Of a stretch of DNA of 64,000 bases, positions 34,234 to 42,819 are shown piece after piece (within the stretch, counting starts at the first letter, position 1; every line of letters starts with the position of its first letter). The notes below the pieces were generated by a model, which made no database searches, was not told the origin of the DNA, and was given only the letters and a program-made list of their open reading frames with translations. The DNA lies in the NCBI GenBank assembly GCA_041394145.1, contig JAWKIW010000017.1, positions 58,219 through 122,218 of the forward strand. The letters are read 5' to 3'. The position numbers and the translations under genes were made by a program. Origin of the DNA: JAWKIW01 sp041394145. GTDB lineage: Bacteria; Actinomycetota; Acidimicrobiia; Acidimicrobiales; Acidimicrobilacustridaceae.

Positions 34234-36063
34234 TCAGAAGTTGGACACGACGGCGGTGAAGACCTTGGTGATGCTCTTCGGGTCGCTGGCGTTGTAGGCG
34301 GCGCCGTTGGTGGCCTCGGCCAGCTGCTTGAGCGTCGGCAGGTCGGCGTCGGCGCCGTAGCCGATGGTGAACAGCCGCACCGGCTTGGCGTTCTCCCCCT
34401 GGCTCTGGGACTGCAGCGTCCGCACCGCGTCGTCGAGCTGCTGGCGGTCGTCGCGGCTGTTGCCGTCCTCGTTCTTGCCGTCGGTGAGCAGCACCACGGC
34501 GTTGATGCGCGTGGCGTCGTAGCCGTCGACCATGGTGGTGAACGACTGGTTGGCCACGTCGTACAGCGGCGTGCCGTTGGTCGGTCGCAGATCGCGGATC
34601 CTGGTCTTGAGCTGCTCGCCGTTCGAGCTGACCGGCGCGATCGGCACGAGGTCGAGGTAGGTCTGGTTCTGGCCCGGGCCGAGGTTCGTCGAGAACACCC
34701 GCAGGCCCACCTCGTCCTCGGGCTTGAACTGGTCGAGCGAGTCGATGGCGGCCTGCTGGGCGAGCTCGAGCTTGGTGAGGTTGCGGTCCTTGTCGGCGGT
34801 GTCGCCCATCGAGCCGGAGATGTCCATCACCAGCAGCACCCGGGCTCCCTTGCGCTGCTCGTTCCACCGGTCGATCAGCGAGCTCGTCACCGCGGGGGAG
34901 GGGACCTGCAGCAGGGTCTGGGGCTGGCCGGGGTCGACCCCGTTGCCGGTCACGATGGGGTCGCCGATGGCCACCTGGGGGTTGCCGGGTCGGAAGTTGT
35001 ACTGCAGGGCCTTCTGCTGGTTCTCCGGCTGCTGGACGAACTGCTGGAAGGCCTGGGCCCCCTGGCGCTGCTCGTCGCTCACCCACGACGCGTTCAGGAT
35101 GAAGAACGGGTTGTCGGAGAAGAGCGTGCCCTCCTTGGGGTAGATGGCCACCAGCGGGACCTTGGGCTTGCGCGGCTCCTCACCCGGGTCGAGCTTCCCG
35201 TCGGGGTTGCCCGTGTTGTAGTCGATGACCGACTTCTCCTCGACGGCCACCGCCGAGGCGTAGGTGAAGGGGTTGCCACGCTGGTCGGCCCGGTACCAGT
35301 TGTTCAGGAAGGTCAGCGTGGTGTCGCCGTAGTGGACGACGGCCGACTCGACCTTGGCGTTGGCGTCGAGCACCTCGGGTCGGTTCAGGTCCTCCTCGGT
35401 GAGGTCCTTGGTCTTGCCGGCGGCCGCGTAGTTCTGGGCGATGAAGGCGTGCAGGCCGCTGGTGGAGAAGTTCGGGTTGGTCTTGCCCAGGCGGAACGGC
35501 CCCCACTCGGGATGGCCGTACGCCGCCCACCCCTGGGGGTTGGTGGTGAGGTCGATGAGGTCGGACCAGCCCAGGGCCTTGTCGGGCCAGCCCAGCGCCT
35601 CGGCCATGGGCTTGGGCATGGCGATGACCAGCGGGGTGTTCATGAACGGCGTGCCCTGGCCGGCCATGGCGGGCTTGCCCTGGGCGGCGAGGCGCTGGTC
35701 GAGCACCGCGCCCCACGCGCTGGACGCCGGCGACCAGATCACCGGCCGGGGGGCCCCTTCGGCCTTCTCGTCCCATCCCTCGGCCAGGCGCTGCATCGCC
35801 TCACCCGACGCCTTGGACTTGGGGCGCACGAACACGCAGCTGTCGCCCACCTTGGTCTTCTGCTGGTTGAACGACTTGGCCAGCTCGGTGGCCAGGTCGA
35901 TCTTCTCGGACGAGACGGCGACGTCGACGACGACCTTGCAGTCGCCGGGGTTGGACAGGTCGTCGGCCTCGTCGGTGCCCTTCGAGGTGCACGCCGCGGC
36001 GCCGGCGAGCACGGCCACGGCGGCGACGGCCGCCACCAGGCGGCCCCGGAGCGAGCGGGTCAT
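34234..36063 (-). CDS. Substrate-binding/VWA-domain lipoprotein
   Basis: 609 residues. The signal peptide with lipobox VLAGAAAC (Cys about 25) makes it an extracytoplasmic lipoprotein. Residues ~35-400 resemble a type 2 periplasmic solute-binding domain (CKVVVDVAVSSEKIDLATELAKSFNQQ, ASSAWGAVLDQRL, TPLVIAMPKPMAEALGW). The C-terminal ~195 residues are a VWA domain with a complete MIDAS (DISGSMG near 416, TPLYDV, LLTDGKN). It is coupled by ATGA to a VWA-less solute-binding paralogue and lies downstream of a TerB-AAA+ gene. VWA proteins normally pair with AAA+ ATPases, but here the VWA is outside the membrane. Ligand unknown. Confidence 0.85.
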   Translation of the reverse strand: MTRSLRGRLVAAVAAVAVLAGAAACTSKGTDEADDLSNPGDCKVVVDVAVSSEKIDLATELAKSFNQQKTKVGDSCVFVRPKSKASGEAMQRLAEGWDEKAEGAPRPVIWSPASSAWGAVLDQRLAAQGKPAMAGQGTPFMNTPLVIAMPKPMAEALGWPDKALGWSDLIDLTTNPQGWAAYGHPEWGPFRLGKTNPNFSTSGLHAFIAQNYAAAGKTKDLTEEDLNRPEVLDANAKVESAVVHYGDTTLTFLNNWYRADQRGNPFTYASAVAVEEKSVIDYNTGNPDGKLDPGEEPRKPKVPLVAIYPKEGTLFSDNPFFILNASWVSDEQRQGAQAFQQFVQQPENQQKALQYNFRPGNPQVAIGDPIVTGNGVDPGQPQTLLQVPSPAVTSSLIDRWNEQRKGARVLLVMDISGSMGDTADKDRNLTKLELAQQAAIDSLDQFKPEDEVGLRVFSTNLGPGQNQTYLDLVPIAPVSSNGEQLKTRIRDLRPTNGTPLYDVANQSFTTMVDGYDATRINAVVLLTDGKNEDGNSRDDRQQLDDAVRTLQSQSQGENAKPVRLFTIGYGADADLPTLKQLAEATNGAAYNASDPKSITKVFTAVVSNF

Positions 36064-37106
36064 CGCGTCACGTCCTCCCAGAGCGAGCGCAGGGCCTGCA
36101 GGACACCGGGTCGGGGCAGCCCGTCGTCGGCGGGCAGGGCGGTGTCGGGCGGCAGGCCGGTCGCGGCGGGCTGACCGTCGACGCGCCAGCCGGCACCGGC
36201 CAGCGCCGCGGCAGCGTCGGGGGATTCGAACAACCTCTTCACGCGAGCTCCTGCCTCCGATCCCGCTACGGGGGCCAGCACCACGTCCGCCGTGGCCTCC
36301 GGCGCAGGGTAAACGATGCCCAACCGATCCTTGTCGCGGCTGGTGGAGATGCTGGGACCCGCCGCCGCTTCGGTGCTGCCCGCCAGGTCGAAGGCCGCCG
36401 GCCCGAGCGACAGCATCTGGTCGAGCGGCGTGCCCGTCCCCGTCCCCGAGCTCTGCGACGCCCGCGCCAGCCGCTCGAACCAGGCGCGGAAGGCGGGATC
36501 GGCGAAGTCGTTGGCGGCGTAGTCGGAGGTGCCGAACCACGACGCCGCGGCCTGGCCGGCTCCCAGCAGGCCGATCGCTGTCTCCGCAGGGTTGGCCAGC
36601 CCGGGCTTGACCTCGCCCCACGACGCCTGTCCGCCGACGTCGCCCCAGGGCTCGCCGGCGACCTCCCCGATGCACTTCCAGGTGAGGTCCTCGCCGCAGC
36701 GGGAGCGCAGGGCCTGGCGACGGTCGTTCCAGACGGCGATGACCAACGGTGACCGGGCCAGCACCTTCGTGGGCTCGCCGAGGGCGGAGCCGGCGCCGGT
36801 CCGGGCGCGGGTCTCGTCGACCATCGCCGGGAACGGCGCCGGCACCAGCCAGCCGTCGATCTCGGCCGCTCCGGGGTCGAAGCCGGCGGCGGTGAGCGTG
36901 GTCAGGGTGCGGTTGGCGTCCTCGGTGACCACCGTGAGCCAGGGGTTCTTCGCCTGCAGGGCCTGGCACGCCGCCGCCAGCTCGCGGGCGCACACGACCG
37001 TGGCCGGACCGTCGCCGCCGCCACCACCGGTGTCGGACCGGGAGCGCACCAGGAAGGCGAGGGCGATCATGGCCACCGCCGCCACCACCGCCAACGCCCG
37101 ACGCAT
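36060..37106 (-). CDS. Membrane-anchored solute-binding-like protein (VWA-less paralogue)
   Basis: 348 residues. An N-terminal TM/signal (MRRALAVVAAVAMIALAFLVRS) without a clear lipobox is followed by a solute-binding-like fold (VVCARELAAACQALQAKNP, KVLARSPLVIAVWNDRRQAL, WGEVKPGLANPAETAIGLLGAGQAAASWFG). Four Cys may form disulfides. TAGCGT (37114-37119) lies 7 nt before the ATG, so it can be transcribed separately from the AAA+ gene. The stop overlaps the start of the VWA lipoprotein. The two probably act together outside the cell. Confidence 0.75.
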   Translation of the reverse strand: MRRALAVVAAVAMIALAFLVRSRSDTGGGGGDGPATVVCARELAAACQALQAKNPWLTVVTEDANRTLTTLTAAGFDPGAAEIDGWLVPAPFPAMVDETRARTGAGSALGEPTKVLARSPLVIAVWNDRRQALRSRCGEDLTWKCIGEVAGEPWGDVGGQASWGEVKPGLANPAETAIGLLGAGQAAASWFGTSDYAANDFADPAFRAWFERLARASQSSGTGTGTPLDQMLSLGPAAFDLAGSTEAAAGPSISTSRDKDRLGIVYPAPEATADVVLAPVAGSEAGARVKRLFESPDAAAALAGAGWRVDGQPAATGLPPDTALPADDGLPRPGVLQALRSLWEDVTR

Positions 37107-37181
37107 GGCGCCGACGCTATCCGCCGCCGTCGGGGGTGCCGTGGCAGGTCGCCGTTGCCGGCGGGTGCGAGGGGGAGGGGC

Positions 37182-38613
37182 TCAGTCGCCGTGGCCGGGG
37201 CCGTCGCCGACGTCGGGGATGTCGTCGGCGGTGAGGGTGACGAGGTCGTCGTCGGAGGGCGAGGCCATCGCCACGATCCGGCCGGCCTGGCGGCCGACGG
37301 CGTCCTCGAACAGGTTGCGGGCCAACCGGCCGTTGCCGAAGCCCTTCACCCGCGGCTGGGCGTCGAGCCAGGCCCGCACCTTGGCCCGGGCGGCGTCGTC
37401 GCAGCGGTAGTGGTTGCGCTCACCGAGCGAGCCGAAGATCTGGACCAGCTCGTCGGTCGAGTAGTCGGGGAAGTCGATCGACTTCGGGAACCGCGACCGG
37501 AGGCCCGGGTTGGCGTCGAGGAAGCCGTCCATCTCGTCCGGGTAGCCGGCGGCGATGACCACCACCCGGTCACGGCGATCCTCGACGAGCTTCACGATGG
37601 AGTCGATGGCCTCTTGGCCGAAGTCGCCCTCGCTGCCCCGGACCAGGGCGTAGGCCTCGTCGATGAGCAGCACCCCGCCGTCGGCCCGGTCGAACACGGC
37701 CGTCACCTTGGTGGCGGTCTGACCCTCGAACCCGGCGACCAGCCCGGCGCGGTCGGTCTCGACCAGCTGGCCCCGCTCCACCACCTCGAGCGTCCGGTAG
37801 ATCTGGGCCAGGAGCCGGGCGACGGTGGTCTTGCCGGTGCCGGGGTTCCCGGTGAACACCAGGTGGCGGCTGGTCTCGAGGACGGGCGGGTCGCGCTCGC
37901 GACGCAGCTTCTGGACCTGCAGCAGGTTGGCGACCAGCTTCACCTCCTGCTTCACCCCGTGCATGCCGACCAGGTCGTCGAGCTCGACCAGCAGCTCGTC
38001 GAGCGGCCGGGGTGGGGGCAACGCCTCGGCCTCGATCGGTCCCGCCTCGTCGTCGGTGGTCGCCTGCGTGGCGCCGTCGCCGTTCGTCCCGCCCGGCCCG
38101 GTGGCGACGGGGTCTCACCGAGGCCGGTGATGCGGTCGAGGAGCATGCGCGGAAGCGCTCGATGGTGAGCAGCTCCATCCGTGACGCCTGGTCGTCGAGC
38201 GACGCCGTCATGTGCCCGATGGCCACGGCATGGCGGCGATACGTGGAGGCGTGGTCCGAACCGGTGCGGGCGTCGACCGCGAGCAGGACCTCGAACAGGT
38301 TGGACGGCTCGGTGAGCCAGGCCGAGCGGCCGGCGGTCAGGCCCTCGCGGCGGGCCTGCTCGGGGGTGCGTTGGGCGAGGGCGGGGTCGAGGCGGGCGCC
38401 GAAGGTGTGGCACAGGGCGGTCAGCTCGTCGTCGGTGGCGCGCCCGTCGGCGTCGATGAACGCGCCGGCCAGGTTGTAGGCCTCGACGATCGTGTCCGTG
38501 CGGGCCGCGGCGGGGTCGGCACCGGGGAGGTCGCCGTAGATCTCGGTCAGCACCGGCGCGAGGGCGTCGACGAAGGCGTCGACCGCCACGTCGAGCCCCA
38601 GGTCGACCGCCAT
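37182..38613 (-). pseudogene. AAA+ ATPase of CbxX/SpoVK type with N-terminal TerB-like domain, frameshifts in the linker
   Basis: N-terminal ~165 residues contain an acidic helical TerB-like stretch (FIDADGRATDDELTALCHTFGARL). A linker follows, then an AAA+ module (LDDLVGMHGVKQEVKLVANLL, Walker A GNPGTGKTT, Walker B VLLIDEAYAL, sensor region SRFPKSIDFPDYS) of the CbxX/CfqX group. The N-terminal part, linker and AAA+ part lie in three frames, with breaks near 38147 and at a C run near 38113. The AAA+ frame itself is intact. TATCGT (38621-38626) lies 7 nt before ATG 38613, hence my start choice. It heads the operon with the two solute-binding proteins. Confidence 0.8.
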
Positions 38614-38683
38614 GGCCCGCACGATACCGGCCGCCATCATCGAGCCCGGCCCGGCGGCGCCGGCGACACCCCTCCCTCGACGT

Positions 38684-38860
38684 GCAGGCGGATGGCCACC
38701 GGAGGGTGGTCGGCGGCCTGAACGTCGTGGGGCGGTCTCGAGCGGGCGGGCTGGTCGTCGTGGTGGCCGCCGACGGGCAGGCGCGTGGCCACCGGTGGGG
38801 TGGTCGGCGGCCTGAACGTCGCGGGCAGGGGCAGGCGCAGGAAGCGGGCGGGCTGCGCCG
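38684..38860. repeat. Imperfect ~93-bp tandem duplication between the AAA+ gene and proA
   Basis: TGGCCACCGG...GGTGGTCGGCGGCCTGAACGTCG occurs at 38693-38727 and 38786-38821, followed in each unit by AGCGGGCGGGCTG. It lies in the 290-nt divergent gap between the AAA+ gene and proA. Confidence 0.65.
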
Positions 38861-38889
38861 CCGCCGGGGCCGGGTCGTGGCACCGCCGG

Positions 38890-38895
38890 TAGGCT
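38890..38895 (+). promoter_or_regulatory. Probable -10 of proA
   Basis: TAGGCT lies 8 nt before ATG 38904. This supports a leaderless proA transcript and the choice of that ATG over the in-frame extension back to 38682. Confidence 0.5.
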
Positions 38896-38903
38896 CGCCG
38901 GTC

Positions 38904-40163
38904 ATGGGTGTGCTCAACGGCGACGCGTCGATCTCCGAGCTCGGTCGGCGGGCCAAGGCCGCGTCACGGGTGCTGGCCACGGCGTCGACGGCGGTCAAGG
39001 ACGACGCCCTGCGGGCCGCCGCCGACCTCCTGGTCGCTCGGGCCGACGAGGTCCTCACCGCCAACGCCGAGGACGTGGCGCGGGCCGAGGCCGACGGCGT
39101 CAGCGCCACGGTGATCGACCGCCTCCGGCTCGACACCCGCCGCGTCGAGGCCATGGCCGGCGGTCTGAACCAGGTCGCAGGCCTGGCCGACCCCGTGGGC
39201 GAGGTCCTCGGGGGCTGGGTCCGGCCCAACGGCCTGCGCATCCAGCAGGTGCGGGTGCCGCTCGGCGTGGTGGCGATCATCTACGAGAACCGCCCCAACG
39301 TCACCAGCGACGCCGCCGGGCTGTGCCTGAAGTCGGGCAACGCCGCCTTCCTGCGCGGGTCGTCCGGGGCGATCAGCTCGAACACGGCGATCGCCGGCGT
39401 CCTGCGTGACGCGTTCGCCAAGGCCGGCCTGCCCGCCGACGCCCTCGTGCTCGTCGAGGACACCAGCCGTGAGGCGGCGGTCGAGTTCATGCGCCAGCGC
39501 GACGCCATCGACTGCCTCATCCCCCGGGGCGGGCCGTCGCTGATCCGTTCGATCCTCGACAACGCCACCGTGCCCTACGTGATCGACGGCGACGGCAACT
39601 GCCACGTGTACGTCGACGAGTCGGCCGACCTCGACATGGCCGTCGACATCATCGTCAACGCCAAGACCCAGCGGCCGTCGGTGTGCAACGCCGCCGAGTC
39701 CCTGGTGGTGCATGCCGCCGTCGCCGACGACCTGCTGCCCCGGGCCGCGGCCGCCCTCGACGGCGTCGAGCTGCTCGGTGACGAGCGGACCCGAGCCCTC
39801 GTGCCGACCGCCGGCGTCGCCGACGACGAGGCCTACGCCACCGAGTTCCTCGACCTGCGCCTCGCCGTGCGGGTGGTCGACTCGCTCGACGAGGCCATCG
39901 ACCACGTCAACCGCTTCTCGTCGGGGCACTCCGAGGCCATCGTCACCCGCTCCCTCGAGGCGGCCGAGCGGTTCACCACCGAGGTCGACGCCGCCGCCGT
40001 CCTCGTCAACGCCTCGACCCGCTTCGTCGACGGCGAGGAGTTCGGGTTCGGCGCCGAGATCGGGATCTCCACCCAGAAGCTGCACGCCCGCGGCCCGATG
40101 GGCCTGCGCCAGCTCACCACGGCCAAGTACGTGGTCCACGGCACCGGCCAGACCCGCGGCTGA
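38904..40163 (+). CDS. proA: Glutamate-5-semialdehyde dehydrogenase (gamma-glutamyl phosphate reductase)
   Basis: Second step of proline biosynthesis, NADPH-dependent reduction of gamma-glutamyl phosphate. It has 419 residues of the aldehyde dehydrogenase superfamily. VPLGVVAIIYENRPNVTSDAAGLCLKSGNAAFLRG is the cofactor-binding region, catalytic C261 is in RPSVCNAAESLVVH, and the end is FGAEIGISTQKLHARGPMGL. It is alone here; proB lies 13.7 kb upstream. The frame is clean. Two 49-bp direct repeats begin 25 nt after the stop. Confidence 0.96.
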   Translation: MGVLNGDASISELGRRAKAASRVLATASTAVKDDALRAAADLLVARADEVLTANAEDVARAEADGVSATVIDRLRLDTRRVEAMAGGLNQVAGLADPVGEVLGGWVRPNGLRIQQVRVPLGVVAIIYENRPNVTSDAAGLCLKSGNAAFLRGSSGAISSNTAIAGVLRDAFAKAGLPADALVLVEDTSREAAVEFMRQRDAIDCLIPRGGPSLIRSILDNATVPYVIDGDGNCHVYVDESADLDMAVDIIVNAKTQRPSVCNAAESLVVHAAVADDLLPRAAAALDGVELLGDERTRALVPTAGVADDEAYATEFLDLRLAVRVVDSLDEAIDHVNRFSSGHSEAIVTRSLEAAERFTTEVDAAAVLVNASTRFVDGEEFGFGAEIGISTQKLHARGPMGLRQLTTAKYVVHGTGQTRG

Positions 40164-40188
40164 CGGCGACCCCGTCACCCGGTCGCAG

Positions 40189-40309
40189 CGTTCTTGTTGC
40201 GGAAAGGGTCGGCCCCCGACCCGTTCGTCAGCGAGATGCGTGGGCTGTTGGGTGGTGCGCCGTTCTTGTTGCGGAAAGGGTCGGCCCCCGACCCGTTCGT
40301 CAGCGAGAT
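40189..40309. repeat. Two identical 49-bp direct repeats with the GTTCTTGT box
   Basis: Copies at 40189-40237 and 40261-40309 (72-bp period) are identical over 49 bp. Each starts CGTTCTTGTTGCGG and contains a hairpin GGGTCGG-CCC-CCGACCC. On the minus strand each reads ISLTNGSGADPFRNKN. The second copy contains the stop codon of the cyclase gene. The GTTCTTGT box is shared with the palindromes at 900, 25247 and 26249. Confidence 0.9.
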
Positions 40310-41609
40310 CGGCGGTGGTGCTCGTCGGCGAGGTCGATCTCCCCGACGGCCGGCTGCCACAGCACGGCGAGCAGGTGGCGCGGGCGGTCGAAGCCCTTGA
40401 GCTGGCGCAGGCCCCGGTCGACGAGGGCGACGTCGGCGGGGTGGTCGGCCACGGGCTCGGTGACGAGGATCTCGTCGGCCGCCGCCGTGTCGGTCACCCG
40501 TGACGCCAGGTTCACGACCCGACCGACGAGGTCGTCGCCGTCGTGGTGGACGGCCTCGCCGGCGTGCACCCCCATGCGCACCGACGGCACGGGGTCGTCG
40601 TCGTGCGCCCGCTGCTCGGCGAGCCGCTGCTGGATGGCGACCGCGCACCGCACCGCGTCGTCGGGGGAGGCGAAGCGGCGGGAACCCGTCGCCCTGGGTG
40701 CCGACCTCCTGTGCCCGGTGGGCGGCGACCTCGTCACGGACCAGCGCCCGGTGAGCGGCCAGCACGGCCGCCCAGGTGTCGTCCCCGAGCACCTCGTTGA
40801 GCGGCGTGGAGTCGACGATGTCGGTGAAGAGGACGGCGACCCACGGGCGACGGTCCGGCCCAGGCGCCGGTGGCCGGTGGGTCACCGGGTGCGCGGTCGG
40901 GCCGCCCAGCGCACCGTGGCCGTGCGGCCGCCGACCGGCTCGGCTGCGGCCGACCTTCGTGGCGGTCGTCCCCTCGGTGCCGTCGGTCGCCGGCTCGGTG
41001 CCGTCGGTCGCCGGCCGCGCACGATCGCCCGGAGGCGGTCCTTCCTGGTGCGGTCCTCCGCGCCGCTGCCGGTGGCTCGGCTCGCCGCGGCCCCCTCGGC
41101 ATCGCCTCGACCCTTGCCGTCCCGACGCGGCCACCCCCGCTCGCCGTGCCGGCGGTCGGTCGGGACGAGCCGCCCTGGCGGGCCGCGGCTCGCTGGACCT
41201 TGCGGGCGGCCTTCTCGCCGTCGGTCAGGCGGATGCCGGCCACGGCGGCGTCGGTCAACACGCCGTCGGGCAGCGCGCCGACCACCGAGGCCTGCAGCTC
41301 GGCTCGGCGACGAGCCTGGCGTCGGCAGGCCCGCCGCCGTCGACGCCGGCCCGGCAGTCGCCACCACCACCCCAGGTGGATCAGCAGCGCGGCGCCCCAG
41401 AACACCATGACGTACATCGGCCAGAAGCCCTGCACCCGGGCGGCGTCGAGGCTGGTCAGCACGGAGCCGAGCTGGCTCGCCGAGCCGCCGCCGAACAGCA
41501 CCCAGCTGGCGATCAGCAGCGCGTTGACGGCCACGTACACGGTGGCGTGGATGGCGAGGGCGCTCCAGGGCCGGACCCCGCGCTCGTCGGCGCCGGACAC
41601 CGACCACAT
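40300..41609 (-). pseudogene. Class III nucleotide cyclase with N-terminal 2TM domain, two frameshifts
   Basis: N-terminus: 2TM-type membrane domain (RPWSALAIHATVYVAVNALLIASWVLFGGG, MYVMVFWGAALLIHLGWWW). An Arg-rich linker follows, then a cyclase domain (VAVLFTDIVDSTPLNEVLGDDTW with the first metal Asp; RFASPDDAVRCAVAIQQRL; VRMGVHAGEAVHHDGDDLVGRVVNLASRV; ILVTEPVAD). The frame changes once in the linker (about 41.0-41.1 kb) and once at TQGDGF near 40675. TACGAT at 41608-41613 would put a leaderless start at GTG 41600, three codons after the ATG at 41609. Confidence 0.75.
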
Positions 41610-41791
41610 CGTAGAGGAGGTCCGCCGGCGCTCAGCGGTGGCGGCTGGCCGGTGCGCGTCGCTCCTCGGGGACCGGTGCGCGTCGCTCCTCGCAGGCTCG
41701 GGACGGCCTCGGCCGGGCCCGGCGACGGACCGGCCGATCGGCAACACGCCCGGCGCGGTCGGCGACACCCGCGTCCGAGGGCCGAAGCCAA

Positions 41792-41822
41792 TTGACCGGC
41801 CGGTCAAGTGAGCCGGTAGCCT
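41792..41822 (+). promoter_or_regulatory. moxR promoter with 16-bp palindromic operator
   Basis: TTGACC (41792-41797), a 19-bp spacer, then TAGCCT (41817-41822), 6 nt before the moxR ATG. The -35 is embedded in the perfect palindrome TTGACCGGCCGGTCAA (41792-41807), which looks like a TetR-family operator. A bound repressor would cover the -35. Confidence 0.65.
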
Positions 41823-41828
41823 GGCGCG

Positions 41829-42740
41829 ATGAGCTACCGCTTCGACACGGTTCCCGACGTCCGCGAACGGCTCCGCAAGGCCGACTACCTCGCCGACGAG
41901 GGCATCGCCGGCATCGTCTACCTCGCCGACCGGCTCGGCAAGCCGGTGCTGGTCGAGGGGCCCGCCGGCACGGGCAAGACCCAGCTGGCCAAGTCGGTCG
42001 CCGAGATCACCGGCGCTCGCCTCATCCGCCTGCAGTGCTACGAGGGCCTCGACGAGTCGAAGGCCATCTACGAGTGGAACTACAAGAAGCAGCTCCTGCG
42101 CATCCAGACCGAGAAGGCCACCGGTGAGGCCGACGGCAAGGAGTGGGAGGACATCTCGACGGACATCTTCTCCGACGAGTTCCTGCTCACCCGTCCGCTG
42201 CTCGAGGCCATCCGAGCCGAGGAGCCGGTCGTGCTGCTGATCGACGAGGTCGATCGGGTCGAGGTCGAGACCGAGGCCCTGCTGCTGGAGGTGCTGTCGG
42301 ACTACACGGTGTCGATCCCCGAGCTGGGCACGCTCGAGGCCACCCAGATCCCGCTGGTGTTCCTCACCTCCAACAACACCCGCGAGCTGTCCGAGGCGCT
42401 GAAGCGCCGGTGCCTGTTCCTGCACATCGACTACCCCGACCTCGAGCGGGAGAAGGAGATCGTGCTCACCAAGGTGCCCGACATCTCCGACGCGCTCGCC
42501 GACCAGGTGGCCCGCATCGTGCGCTCGATCCGCCAGCTCGAGCTGAAGAAGAGCCCGTCGGTGTCCGAGACGCTCGACTGGGCCCGCACCCTGATGCTGC
42601 TCGGCATCGAGCAGGTCGACGAGGCCACCGCCACCGAGACCATCAACATCCTGCTCAAGTACCAGAGCGACATCGCCAAGGCGGTGCGCGAGCTCGCCGA
42701 CGAAAAGAAGCGCCCACAGATCGGCAAGGTGGCGCCCTGA
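41829..42740 (+). CDS. MoxR-family AAA+ ATPase (CoxD-like)
   Basis: 303 residues. Walker A EGPAGTGKT (about 44-52), Walker B PVVLLIDEVDRVE, sensor 1 FLTSNNTRELSEALKRRC (Arg finger) and a lid domain with SVSETLDWARTLMLLG, the MoxR/CoxD signature. MoxR ATPases act with VWA proteins to activate or mature metalloenzymes (for example CO dehydrogenase CoxDE) or in stress pathways. The next gene is the matching CoxE-type VWA protein. The frame is intact. The start at ATG 41829 fits a leaderless transcript. Confidence 0.93.
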   Translation: MSYRFDTVPDVRERLRKADYLADEGIAGIVYLADRLGKPVLVEGPAGTGKTQLAKSVAEITGARLIRLQCYEGLDESKAIYEWNYKKQLLRIQTEKATGEADGKEWEDISTDIFSDEFLLTRPLLEAIRAEEPVVLLIDEVDRVEVETEALLLEVLSDYTVSIPELGTLEATQIPLVFLTSNNTRELSEALKRRCLFLHIDYPDLEREKEIVLTKVPDISDALADQVARIVRSIRQLELKKSPSVSETLDWARTLMLLGIEQVDEATATETINILLKYQSDIAKAVRELADEKKRPQIGKVAP

Positions 42741-42819
42741 GCGTCGTGCGCGTCCCCACCGCACCGACGGCCAGCGCGATGCCGAGCCAGCACCCGACCG
42801 TGGCCCGGGGGTCCCGCCC

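Noticed and set aside
40175..40318. ISLTNGSGADPFRNKN peptide repeats as a real C-terminal extension of the cyclase
   Set aside because: They lie in a different frame from the intact C-terminal half of the cyclase, which ends normally at 40300. The repeats are better read as a DNA-level element.
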